Shown: positions 47,447 to 55,620 of the stretch, in pieces
How the letters are laid out: every line of letters starts with the position of its first letter
Position numbering within the stretch: position 1 is the stretch's first letter
Origin: Psychromonas sp. 14N.309.X.WAT.B.A12
GTDB lineage: Bacteria > Pseudomonadota > Gammaproteobacteria > Enterobacterales > Psychromonadaceae
Direction of reading: 5' to 3'
Length of the DNA stretch: 64,000 nt
Assembly (NCBI RefSeq): GCF_030397575.1
Contig: NZ_JAPNXS010000007.1
Span: 1-64,000, forward strand
Position numbers and translations under genes: made by a program
The notes under the pieces: model-generated
The model's database searches: none
Told to the model about the DNA's origin: nothing
What the model saw: only the letters and a program-made list of their open reading frames with translations

Positions 47447-47615
47447 TTTCAATAAACGCAATATAGTTATTGTATCATTTCATTTTACGCAACGTAACAT
47501 TGCTAATATATCATTTTGCGCAATACGCCTTATGCGTTATAGTGACTCCCGAATTCAAATGACCACTTATTAAAATGTCATTTTCCCTATTAATTTATTT
47601 CGGAGTGCAGCTAAC

Positions 47616-49100
47616 ATGGCTAACTACTTTAATACTCTTCCTCTACGTGAGAAGTTACATCAACTAGGTCAATGTCGTTTTATGGATCGCAGCGAATTTG
47701 CTGACGGTTGTGAAGCATTAAAAGGCAAAAAAGTAGTTATCATCGGTTGTGGTGCGCAAGGTCTTAACCAAGGTCTTAACATGCGTGATTCAGGTCTTGA
47801 CGTTTCTTACACATTACGTGCTGAAGCCATTGCTGAAAAACGTCAATCTTGGAAAAACGCAACGGAAAACGGTTTTACAGTAGGTACTTACGAAGAACTA
47901 ATTCCACAAGCAGATTTACTATGTAACCTAACACCTGACAAACAACACACAGCAGTTGTTGGCGCAGTAATGCCATTAATGAAAGAAGGTTCTACACTAG
48001 CTTACTCTCACGGTTTCAACATCGTTGAAGAAGGTATGCAAGTACGTGAAGATATCACTGTTATCATGTGTGCACCTAAATGTCCTGGTTCAGAAGTACG
48101 TGAAGAATACAAACGTGGTTTCGGTGTACCAACGCTAATCGCTGTTCACCCTGCAAATGACCCGCAAAACCACGGTTTAGCATGGGCTAAAGCATATGCA
48201 TCTGCAACTGGTGGTGACCGTGCTGGTGTACTTATGTCTTCTTTCGTAGCCGAAGTTAAATCTGACCTAATGGGTGAGCAAACTATCCTATGTGGTATGT
48301 TACAAACAGGTGCTATCTTAGGCTATGAAAAAATGGTTGCTGACGGTTTAGAGCCATCTTACGCAGTTAAACTTATCCAATACGGTTGGGAAACAGTAAC
48401 TGAAGGTCTTAAATACGGCGGCATCACCAACATGATGGATCGTCTATCTAATCCAGCTAAAATCAAAGCATTCGATATGTCTTTAGAACTTAAAGATATC
48501 TTACGTCCGCTATTCAACAAGCATATGGATGACATCATCGAAGGCGAGTTTTCTGCAACTATGATGGCTGACTGGGCAAACGATGACGTTAACCTACTTA
48601 AATGGCGTGCAGCAACAGCTGAAACTGGTTTTGAAAAGCAACCAGCTGGCGACATGGAAATTGACGAGCAAGAGTTCTACGACCACGGTATCTTCTTAGT
48701 TGCAATGGTTAAAGCGGGTGTTGAGCTTGCGTTTGAAGCAATGACTGCATCAGGTATCATCGAAGAGTCTGCATACTACGAGTCTCTACATGAAACACCA
48801 CTAATTGCTAACACAATCGCTCGTAAGAAACTTTACGAAATGAATGTTGTTATCTCTGATACAGCTGAATACGGTTGTTACCTATTCGACCACGCTGCAA
48901 AACCATTACTTGCAGACTTCGTTAAAGCAATGAGCCCTGAGTTCCTAGGTAAGCCATTAACAGTTAAGTCTAACTCTGTTGATAACGCTCGCTTAATCGA
49001 AATCAACGAAGAAATTCGTAACCACCCTGTAGAAATCGTAGGTAAGAAACTACGTGGCTACATGAAAGACATGAAAACTATCGTTGAAGCGTCTAACTAA
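47616..49100 (+). CDS. ilvC: Ketol-acid reductoisomerase (class II)
   Basis: A 494-residue NADPH enzyme of isoleucine, valine and leucine synthesis. The cofactor motif is [14 protein letters not shown], and [19 protein letters not shown] belongs to the substrate site. The length and a duplicated C-terminal knotted domain make it the long class II form, as in E. coli. The start ATG at 47616 has GGAG ten bases upstream. Its codon use looks typical of a highly expressed gene. Divergent from the sseA-ilvY unit, closed by the terminator at 49125. Confidence 0.97.
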   Translation: MANYFNTLPLREKLHQLGQCRFMDRSEFADGCEALKGKKVVIIGCGAQGLNQGLNMRDSGLDVSYTLRAEAIAEKRQSWKNATENGFTVGTYEELIPQADLLCNLTPDKQHTAVVGAVMPLMKEGSTLAYSHGFNIVEEGMQVREDITVIMCAPKCPGSEVREEYKRGFGVPTLIAVHPANDPQNHGLAWAKAYASATGGDRAGVLMSSFVAEVKSDLMGEQTILCGMLQTGAILGYEKMVADGLEPSYAVKLIQYGWETVTEGLKYGGITNMMDRLSNPAKIKAFDMSLELKDILRPLFNKHMDDIIEGEFSATMMADWANDDVNLLKWRAATAETGFEKQPAGDMEIDEQEFYDHGIFLVAMVKAGVELAFEAMTASGIIEESAYYESLHETPLIANTIARKKLYEMNVVISDTAEYGCYLFDHAAKPLLADFVKAMSPEFLGKPLTVKSNSVDNARLIEINEEIRNHPVEIVGKKLRGYMKDMKTIVEASN

Positions 49101-49124
49101 AAGTCGCTTTGATAAGTTTAATAT

Positions 49125-49151
49125 AAGCCAAGCATTTGCTTGGCTTTTTTG
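49125..49151 (+). terminator. Rho-independent terminator of ilvC
   Basis: An AAGCCAAGC / GCTTGGCTT stem with a 3-4-base loop, followed by six Ts, about 25 bp after the ilvC stop. Confidence 0.92.
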
Positions 49152-49393
49152 TCTCTGTAACCATTAAAGTATTAAATAAAAAATGAATACGCTTTACCTC
49201 CCTTACAAAGCACCTAAAAAACAACCTGTGTTGCGATGACACCTTCAAGACTGTCTTTAATTTATAAGCTCCGCACAAAAACACTAATTTATCCTCATTT
49301 AACTACCACCTTTTAATTAATTTAACTACACTATTACTTACTGTATATTTTTATAACCTATTCGTTGAAACAAATATTATAGAGAGAAGCTAA

Positions 49394-50716
49394 ATGTTTA
49401 AGAGCAAAGCATTAAAGGAAGAAAATCAAAAACTCAAGGATGAACTTTTTGTTCTTAAACAAGTTGGTCAAAGCCTTGAAAAAGACATGATTCATTTTTC
49501 ATTAGATAAAAGTGGAAAAATAACTTCTATCAACCAGATGGCTGAGAAAGAACTTGGCTTTAATAAAAATGATATTCATGGTAAGCATTTTACCGAAATG
49601 GTCCCCGAGTACTACCGAGATACAGGTCACTTTCAAGCTTTAAAAGCGGCATTGCAGACTGGTAGTAAATGGCACGGAGCAGTACAGGCCGATAAAAACA
49701 ATGGTGAATTAACTTGGCTGAGATCTATGGTTGAGCCCATTGTCGATGAACAAAATAACTTATCTTCATTTGTAGTATTCTGTACTGAACTGACACGTAC
49801 CATTGAGCACTCACGCCAACAGCAAGATACTTTAGCAGCCATTAATCGCTCTATGTCGACTATCGAATTTACCCCTAATGGAGAAGTGATCACAGCCAAT
49901 AGTAACTTCTTACAAGGTATGGGATACCGACTAGAAGATATTAAAGGTCATCACCACCGTATGTTTTGTGATCCTGCAGAAACGAACACGGAGCAATATC
50001 GTTTATTCTGGGAAAAATTAGGTAGTGGTGAAGCTGTCTCTAATCGCTTTAAACGAATAGATAGTGGCGGTCGAGAAATCTGGTTAGAAGCTTCTTATAA
50101 TCCAATTCATAATGACCGTGGTGAACTTTACAAAATCATTAAATTTGCAACTTTAATTACTTCGCAAATAGAACAAGAACAAGCTGCAATTGAAGCTTCA
50201 CAAATTGCTCATCAAGTCTCTGGTGAAACACAAGAGCAATCTGAAAAATGTAAAGAAATCATCCAAGATACCATTAACGGCATGCAACAATTAACGGCTC
50301 AAATGGAAAAAGTGAGTGAGAACATCAAGTTTTTAAATGTACATTCAGAGCATATTAGTAACCTAGCAGGTAGTGTAAAAGGCATTGCAGAACAAACCAA
50401 CTTATTAGCACTTAATGCAGCGATAGAAGCAGCTAGAGCTGGTGAACAAGGGCGTGGGTTTGCGGTAGTTGCAGATGAAGTAAGAAGCCTTGCTTCACGT
50501 ACCAATGCGACCACAGAAGAGATCAGTAAAGTGGTCAACGATAACGTCCAACAAATGGCTGAAGCCGTCGCTTTAATCGAACAATGTAAAAGAGAAGCAA
50601 GCAATGCTTTAGAGTTCTCAACAGAGGCAGGTGTGACTATTGTTGATATACAAAATGGGGCAATTCGAGTAGTTGAAGCTATTGAACACTTTAATGAGAA
50701 TATTCGTTCAGAATAA
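49394..50716 (+). CDS. Soluble PAS-PAS methyl-accepting chemotaxis protein (BdlA-like)
   Basis: A 440-residue chemoreceptor without transmembrane segments. A short coiled coil (residues 5-30) precedes PAS domain 1 (about 35-135) and PAS domain 2 (about 152-260, containing [20 protein letters not shown]). A shortened MCP signalling domain follows, with the conserved tip [32 protein letters not shown] (split in the middle by a turn). The layout matches BdlA and Aer2-like cytosolic sensors that couple redox or small-ligand sensing to CheA or biofilm dispersal. The ligand is unknown; the PAS residues do not prove haem or FAD. No che genes are nearby. GAGAG lies upstream of the ATG. Confidence 0.88.
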   Translation: MFKSKALKEENQKLKDELFVLKQVGQSLEKDMIHFSLDKSGKITSINQMAEKELGFNKNDIHGKHFTEMVPEYYRDTGHFQALKAALQTGSKWHGAVQADKNNGELTWLRSMVEPIVDEQNNLSSFVVFCTELTRTIEHSRQQQDTLAAINRSMSTIEFTPNGEVITANSNFLQGMGYRLEDIKGHHHRMFCDPAETNTEQYRLFWEKLGSGEAVSNRFKRIDSGGREIWLEASYNPIHNDRGELYKIIKFATLITSQIEQEQAAIEASQIAHQVSGETQEQSEKCKEIIQDTINGMQQLTAQMEKVSENIKFLNVHSEHISNLAGSVKGIAEQTNLLALNAAIEAARAGEQGRGFAVVADEVRSLASRTNATTEEISKVVNDNVQQMAEAVALIEQCKREASNALEFSTEAGVTIVDIQNGAIRVVEAIEHFNENIRSE

Positions 50717-50727
50717 TTAATCCACAC

Positions 50728-50767
50728 AAAAAAACAGTGCTTACGCCAAATATAAACGTAAGCACTG
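50728..50767 (-). terminator. Rho-independent terminator of the two-component operon
   Basis: On the minus strand, an 11-bp perfect stem CAGTGCTTACG / CGTAAGCACTG with an 11-base loop is followed by seven Ts, 29 bp after the histidine kinase stop. Confidence 0.9.
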
Positions 50768-50795
50768 GTAGGAAAGTAGGAGTTAATTAAGCGTA

Positions 50796-52271
50796 TTAAC
50801 TTCTATTTAAACTGAAGTGGAAAGAAGTACCTTTGCCGATTTGGCTTTCTACACTAATTTCAGAGTGCAATAAACGTAATAACTTTTGGGTGATTGCTAA
50901 CCCTAAACCACCATGTTCTTTTTTATCAAAGATGGCATTACTTGCTCGATAACGTGCATCAAAAATATAAGCTAATTCATGCTCATGAATCCCTGTACCA
51001 TTATCGATCACAGCAAGGTGTAGCTTATTATTTTCCTCTTCACTGACTTCAATACTAATGCAACCACCTTGATGGCTATGGCGAATAGCATTATCAATCA
51101 AGTTACTTAACACACGCTCTAATTTACCAATATCCGTATATACCATATGATCACACTGCTCAGGCGCAATGGTTAATTTCAATTGTTTGTCTTGCAAGCG
51201 ATGTTGAAACTTAGCCACAATATCATGTAACAATTCAGGTAACGGGAAACTCTCTAACTGCAACGTGACCTGCCCACCATCTAAATGTGCTAACTCAAAG
51301 ATTTGATCAACCAACTTTTTTAGTTGATTGGCATTTTTAAACGCAATATCAATAAAGCGCTGATGTTGTTCTTTATCTAACGTATCACCGCGTAACTGAA
51401 TGGTTTCTAAGTAACCTTGCAAAGCTGCTAATGGCGTACGTAAATCGTGGGAAAGATCCGTTAGCATCTCTCTTCGGGTTTTATCAATGGACTGCAGCTG
51501 CACAAATTGATAATTAATTTGCTCAGCCATCTCGTTAAAGGCATCACCAAGTTCATGGATCTCATTATGCTTTGCTGCTGGCCATTGCTGTAACTCTACT
51601 TTGTTCTTTTCAAAACCGGCTTTTTTAAAAGCACGAATGTTATTGGTTAATTGTTTCAAAGGATTAGTTAAAATACGTAATAAAATAATCGAGACTAAAA
51701 AGAAAGAAACCACTACACCTAATATAAAAATTACAGATTGTGAGCGAAGTAAGTCAGACTCTACATCTGCAAAAGCTGAGTCATAGGCTTGACCGCCGAT
51801 GATCACATATAAATACCCTTGTAGATTTTCACCGTTATAAATCGGTGCGGCTGAAAATATTTTTTGTTGTTCACTATCACGGGGATCATCACCATAGATA
51901 GGCAATGATTTTTTACGATTTATAAAATCCACTAACGGCGCGACATTAATATTCTGACGCTTAATGGCACTCTTTTCAGCAGAATAACTAACTAACTGGC
52001 CACTTGGAGAAATGAAATAAAATTCAAAGCTAGGCCCTAAAATCATTAAACTATGAAATAGGTTTTTTAAAGCATCTTGGTCATAAACTCCCTCTTTTAA
52101 CAACGGGTTATCATGACCTAGATGTTCGGCAAGCTCTAAGTGAAGGCGCTGTTCAGCTTCATGGTGAGAGGTTTTTTCTAATGTAGCAGACCACCAAGAA
52201 ACCACACAAGTGATCGCAATAAACAGCAGTACCAAAGCAAGGGTCATGCGTTGATAAAGTGACACCTTCAT
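50796..52271 (-). CDS. Sensor histidine kinase (OmpR-partner type)
   Basis: A 491-residue inner-membrane kinase. It has two transmembrane helices (about 8-28 and 179-201) and a periplasmic sensor of about 150 residues between them. A HAMP linker follows, then a dimerisation domain with phospho-acceptor His275 (DLSHDLRTPLAALQ) and an ATPase domain with NLIDNAIRHS, DNGTGI and HGGLGLAIT. The periplasmic region looks like a PAS/CACHE-type sensor (FEFYFISPSGQLVSYSA). Its start overlaps the regulator's stop by one base (TAATG). It is encoded next to two spondin-domain genes, which may be its targets or stimulus partners. Confidence 0.9.
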   Translation of the reverse strand: MKVSLYQRMTLALVLLFIAITCVVSWWSATLEKTSHHEAEQRLHLELAEHLGHDNPLLKEGVYDQDALKNLFHSLMILGPSFEFYFISPSGQLVSYSAEKSAIKRQNINVAPLVDFINRKKSLPIYGDDPRDSEQQKIFSAAPIYNGENLQGYLYVIIGGQAYDSAFADVESDLLRSQSVIFILGVVVSFFLVSIILLRILTNPLKQLTNNIRAFKKAGFEKNKVELQQWPAAKHNEIHELGDAFNEMAEQINYQFVQLQSIDKTRREMLTDLSHDLRTPLAALQGYLETIQLRGDTLDKEQHQRFIDIAFKNANQLKKLVDQIFELAHLDGGQVTLQLESFPLPELLHDIVAKFQHRLQDKQLKLTIAPEQCDHMVYTDIGKLERVLSNLIDNAIRHSHQGGCISIEVSEEENNKLHLAVIDNGTGIHEHELAYIFDARYRASNAIFDKKEHGGLGLAITQKLLRLLHSEISVESQIGKGTSFHFSLNRS

Positions 52272-53008
52272 TAAGCGACACCTTCCGGACTAAATTTATA
52301 ACCGACACCAAAAACAGTTTGGATGATATGCGGAAACACTTTGTTGTTTGAGTTGGGTTGCCCAGCCACTAATTTATTACGTAGGCGGTTAATATGTGAA
52401 TTCACTGTGTGTTCATAACCACTGTGTTGATATCCCCACACTTTATCCAACAATTGAGTACGGGAAAAAACTTGCCCAGGGTGTTGAGCCATAAAGCTTA
52501 ATAGGTCAAATTCTGTAGAAGTAAGATCTAAACTCTGTTCCCGCAACACCACTTCATGAGTGCGTTGATTGATCATCAACTGACCATGACAAATTACACT
52601 GCTATCTACCACTGGATCTTGCGCTTGATTATTTTGTAATAGATGAACACGGCGTAATAAGGCATGTACTCGAGCTTGTAACTCTCTCACGCTGAAGGGT
52701 TTTGCCATGTAATCATCGGCTCCTAATTCGAGGCCTAATACACGGTCTAATTCAGAGGTTCTAGCGGTGAGCATTAAAATAGCTTGCTCTTGCTTTGCTT
52801 CCCTTACTTTACGACAGACATCTAAGCCACTACAGCCAGGTAAATTAAGGTCTAACATCAATAATGAGTAGTCATTTTCTAAAGCTTGTTTAATCGCGTC
52901 TTCGCCATTATCACAATGTGTTACTTCTAACCCAAGGTCTTGCATATTGACCTTGATTAACTCTGCAATATCTTGGTCATCTTCTACAATTAAAATACTA
53001 TCTGCCAT
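52271..53008 (-). CDS. OmpR-family response regulator
   Basis: A 245-residue regulator: a receiver domain with acidic pocket EDD and phospho-acceptor Asp53 (LLMLDLNLPG), conserved Lys in MAKPFS, then a winged-helix DNA-binding domain (STEFDLLSFMAQHPGQVFSR, HINRLRNKL). It is the partner of the following kinase, whose ATG overlaps its stop. The start is the ATG at 53008 with GAGAG six bases upstream; the frame opens at a TTG two codons earlier. A terminator-like hairpin separates it from the spondin genes upstream. Confidence 0.92.
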   Translation of the reverse strand: MADSILIVEDDQDIAELIKVNMQDLGLEVTHCDNGEDAIKQALENDYSLLMLDLNLPGCSGLDVCRKVREAKQEQAILMLTARTSELDRVLGLELGADDYMAKPFSVRELQARVHALLRRVHLLQNNQAQDPVVDSSVICHGQLMINQRTHEVVLREQSLDLTSTEFDLLSFMAQHPGQVFSRTQLLDKVWGYQHSGYEHTVNSHINRLRNKLVAGQPNSNNKVFPHIIQTVFGVGYKFSPEGVA

Positions 53009-53020
53009 TTTCAACTCTCT

Positions 53021-53077
53021 AAGAAAAAGACTTATTGAAGGCTAATCACCAATTAAGCTTATAACAATCAATAAGTC
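53021..53077 (-). terminator. Terminator-like hairpin between spondin gene 2 and the response regulator
   Basis: A perfect 10-bp stem TCAATAAGTC / GACTTATTGA (53029-53038 with 53068-53077) with a 29-base loop is followed on the minus strand by TTTTTCTT. It would end or attenuate transcription from the spondin genes just before the regulator. Confidence 0.6.
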
Positions 53078-53085
53078 ATACTAGT

Positions 53086-53799
53086 TTATCTGGTACGAGT
53101 GATAGTAACGGACATAACAGGGTTATCGAACTTTTGTTGGTAGGTTAACGCTGATGTAATTAGGCCATCATCACTACTCACAATCCCTGGGTGCATTGTC
53201 ACTATATCTATATCATCTCGCTCAGCATTAAAGGCTTCGCCAGCAGTACCATCAGGAGAGGCTGCATTAGAAGCGGGACCAGGAACAGTATCTACAGTTT
53301 CTGTATTTGCTTCAGTACCTGCATCATAAGCAACTGTTTGATAAGTTACAGAATCATTCAGCGCTAAATCTGTTAAGTCCACTTGGTTGAGACCGGTGAA
53401 AGCATCATTACTATTTCCTAACATGCTCACAAATGACAAATATTTTACATTATCAGTATAACTCACTGTAATTGTCGTAGATGTCCCATAAGTAATACCG
53501 CCACTAGCACTAGCTGAACTGAGAATAAAACGAGTGTCACTTAATATGCCACTTGCATCTCCTGACTCTGCTAATAGTTCTAATGCCTCAGAAGCAGACT
53601 CACCAACAGTAAACAGAGCACCTGTATCATGTAATAGTAATGACGGTGGTGAAATAGGCTGTCCGTTAGTTAAATTTTTCAGTACAACTTCGTACTCAAC
53701 TGGAGTTTCGATGACAGTCACTGTGTCAGAATCATCATTACATGCCGCTAACGTTAACGCGCCAACGGTAGCAATAGCGACTTTAGAAAATTTAATCAT
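53086..53799 (-). CDS. Spondin-domain lipoprotein
   Basis: A 237-residue exported lipoprotein. The lipobox TLAAC gives Cys20. After an acidic linker, residues 32-237 form a spondin N-terminal-like domain: EVVLKNLTNGQPISPPSLLL, FTVGESASEALELLAESGD, VTYQTVAYDAGTEANTE, then MHPGI and the strand FDNPVMSVTITR. The family has a calcium-binding beta-sandwich; the bacterial role is unknown. It has a strong AGGAGG and follows its paralogue by 8 bp. Asp at position 2 after Cys (CNDD) is not the classic CD inner-membrane signal, so an outer-membrane location is possible. Confidence 0.82.
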   Translation of the reverse strand: MIKFSKVAIATVGALTLAACNDDSDTVTVIETPVEYEVVLKNLTNGQPISPPSLLLHDTGALFTVGESASEALELLAESGDASGILSDTRFILSSASASGGITYGTSTTITVSYTDNVKYLSFVSMLGNSNDAFTGLNQVDLTDLALNDSVTYQTVAYDAGTEANTETVDTVPGPASNAASPDGTAGEAFNAERDDIDIVTMHPGIVSSDDGLITSALTYQQKFDNPVMSVTITRTR

Positions 53800-53807
53800 A
53801 AAGCCTC

Positions 53808-54482
53808 CTATTCAACAACAACAGTCAATTTAGCCACAGGATTTAACCAACGATGTGTACTATTGTTTAAATCACTAATACCACCTTCTAAGTCAGCATC
53901 TCCAACCACACCAGGGTGAATGTGTACGGTTGCATTACTGATTTCTGTCGTTACCCCTGAACCACCTGTTCCAGCATCACCACCAGGGAAGGCTGGAATG
54001 CTTGCTGCTAGTTCATCATTTGCTTCTGTACCTGCATCATATGCATTAAGGTAGACAGTGTAGGTGCCCGCTTCACTTGGAATTTCCCAGCTATCTAAAC
54101 CAATAAAAGCATCATTAGTAGGTAACATCATTGCTGCAATTGATAGGTAATCGTTACCGCTAGCATTGCTTAATGTAAAACTTGTTGATTCACCTGATGC
54201 TAATAAACCACCAGCAGGGTTATCAACAACATCCGCACCTGCATTACCTAATAAGCCACTTACACCAGTGAAGTCCCCTTCTTCCGCTAAAACTTCTAGC
54301 TCTTCAGATGCTGCAACCGTTGTTTCAAATATTTCAGTGCTTGAATCATGTGCACCAGCAACAACTGGTGTAAAATAAATATTATGAGTTAAGTTAGTTA
54401 AAGTAAGTGTTAAGTCTTGTGCTTGACCCGTTGCGGAAAATAAACCAAATAGGCCTGCGGCAATTAAGTGCTTGTTTGACAT
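53808..54482 (-). CDS. Spondin-domain periplasmic/secreted protein
   Basis: A 224-residue protein with a cleavable signal peptide (to about residue 22, ending GQA-QD) and a spondin-like domain. That domain parallels the next gene: LTLTLTNLTHNIYFTPVVAG, EELEVLAEEGDFTG, YTVYLNAYDAGTEANDE, VHIHPGVVGD and a final NPVAKLTVVVE strand. The two are paralogues from a tandem duplication, one soluble and one lipid-anchored. AAGGGAG lies upstream of the ATG at 54482. First gene of the spondin pair, upstream of the two-component system. Confidence 0.82.
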   Translation of the reverse strand: MSNKHLIAAGLFGLFSATGQAQDLTLTLTNLTHNIYFTPVVAGAHDSSTEIFETTVAASEELEVLAEEGDFTGVSGLLGNAGADVVDNPAGGLLASGESTSFTLSNASGNDYLSIAAMMLPTNDAFIGLDSWEIPSEAGTYTVYLNAYDAGTEANDELAASIPAFPGGDAGTGGSGVTTEISNATVHIHPGVVGDADLEGGISDLNNSTHRWLNPVAKLTVVVE

Positions 54483-54739
54483 GTAGAAACTCCCTTTTAT
54501 CTTAGTTAAGTTATTGTGCTGTAATTAGTTGATGTGGAGAGTATGGCGGGGAGATCTCACGAACTTATCACGTAATATTCACTATTTTATTCTGAAGTGT
54601 TCGCATTGTTATCCTTTCACTAACAGTTCAAACTAATTCAAAATGAATAATCACAAACTAGAAAAAATCTCATCTGTGTTTTTGCATATTTATTATCAGA
54701 CAGTATAATCCTGCTTCCAAAATCAACATGAGTTAGCCC

Positions 54740-55528
54740 ATGAACGAACAATATGAAAACCGCTTTGGTGGTATTAAACGCTTATATGGCACGACCGCAT
54801 TAAAAAAATTTAAAGATAGCCATGTCTGCGTTGTAGGTATTGGTGGCGTAGGCTCTTGGGTGGTTGAATCATTAGCTCGATCAGGTATTGGTCAACTTAC
54901 TTTAATCGATATGGATGACTTATGTGTCACCAACACTAATCGTCAAGTACATGCTTTAGCCGACACGGTTGGACAACAAAAGATTGAAGTGATGGCGGCG
55001 CGTTGTAAACAAATTAATCCAGAGATCATCGTTAATTGTATTGATGACTTTATCGATAAACAAAATTGTTTTGATTATCTGTCTAGTGATATGGATTATA
55101 TCTTTGATGCCATCGATAGTATCCATGCGAAAGTGGCTTTAGTCGCACATTGTAAACGTAATAAATACCCTTTACTTACCTGCGGAGGCGCTGGTGGACA
55201 ATTAGATCCGACACAAATCCAAGTCACTGATTTAGCACGCACCATTCAAGATCCACTAGCTGCTAAAGTGCGCTCTGAACTACGTCGGCACTTTAATTTT
55301 ACTACCAACCCTAAACGTAAATTTAGAATTAACTGCGTGTTTTCTACAGAGCAGCTCAGCTACCCAGATTTAAACGGTGAAGTATGTAAAGAGAAAGCAG
55401 AATCAGACGGTAATATGAAGATGGATTGCGCCAGTGGTTTTGGCGCGTCTACCATGGTCACTGCAAGCTTTGCGTTTGTAGGTACTGCATTTATGCTGAA
55501 GAAGATAGCAGAAAAAGCATCCTCATAA
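54740..55528 (+). CDS. tcdA: tRNA threonylcarbamoyladenosine dehydratase
   Basis: A 262-residue E1-like ATP-dependent enzyme (CsdL/YgdL) that cyclises t6A37 to ct6A in tRNAs. Motifs: the adenylation loop GIGGVGSWVVESLARSGIG, DMDDLCVTNTNRQ, the FDAIDSIHAK segment and the C-terminal CASGFGASTMVTASFA. In E. coli it works with CsdA/CsdE, which are not nearby. The start ATG at 54740 has a weak ribosome site. Convergent with the NAD-GDH gene across a terminator. The 257-bp gap before it holds promoters for it and the divergent spondin genes. Confidence 0.93.
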   Translation: MNEQYENRFGGIKRLYGTTALKKFKDSHVCVVGIGGVGSWVVESLARSGIGQLTLIDMDDLCVTNTNRQVHALADTVGQQKIEVMAARCKQINPEIIVNCIDDFIDKQNCFDYLSSDMDYIFDAIDSIHAKVALVAHCKRNKYPLLTCGGAGGQLDPTQIQVTDLARTIQDPLAAKVRSELRRHFNFTTNPKRKFRINCVFSTEQLSYPDLNGEVCKEKAESDGNMKMDCASGFGASTMVTASFAFVGTAFMLKKIAEKASS

Positions 55529-55566
55529 ATTTAATACAGCACCTCACGATTAAATCACAGCTAATA

Positions 55567-55598
55567 AAAAAGCGATGCTATAACTAACATCGCTTTTT
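55567..55598. terminator. Bidirectional terminator between tcdA and NAD-GDH
   Basis: An 11-bp stem AAAAAGCGATG / CATCGCTTTTT with a 10-base loop and runs on both sides, between convergent genes. Confidence 0.9.
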
Positions 55599-55620
55599 AG
55601 GTTTAAATATCAACGATTAT

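Noticed and set aside
49093-49284. Minus-strand open frame after ilvC
   Set aside because: It covers the ilvC terminator and AT-rich spacer, and has no ribosome site or protein-like pattern.
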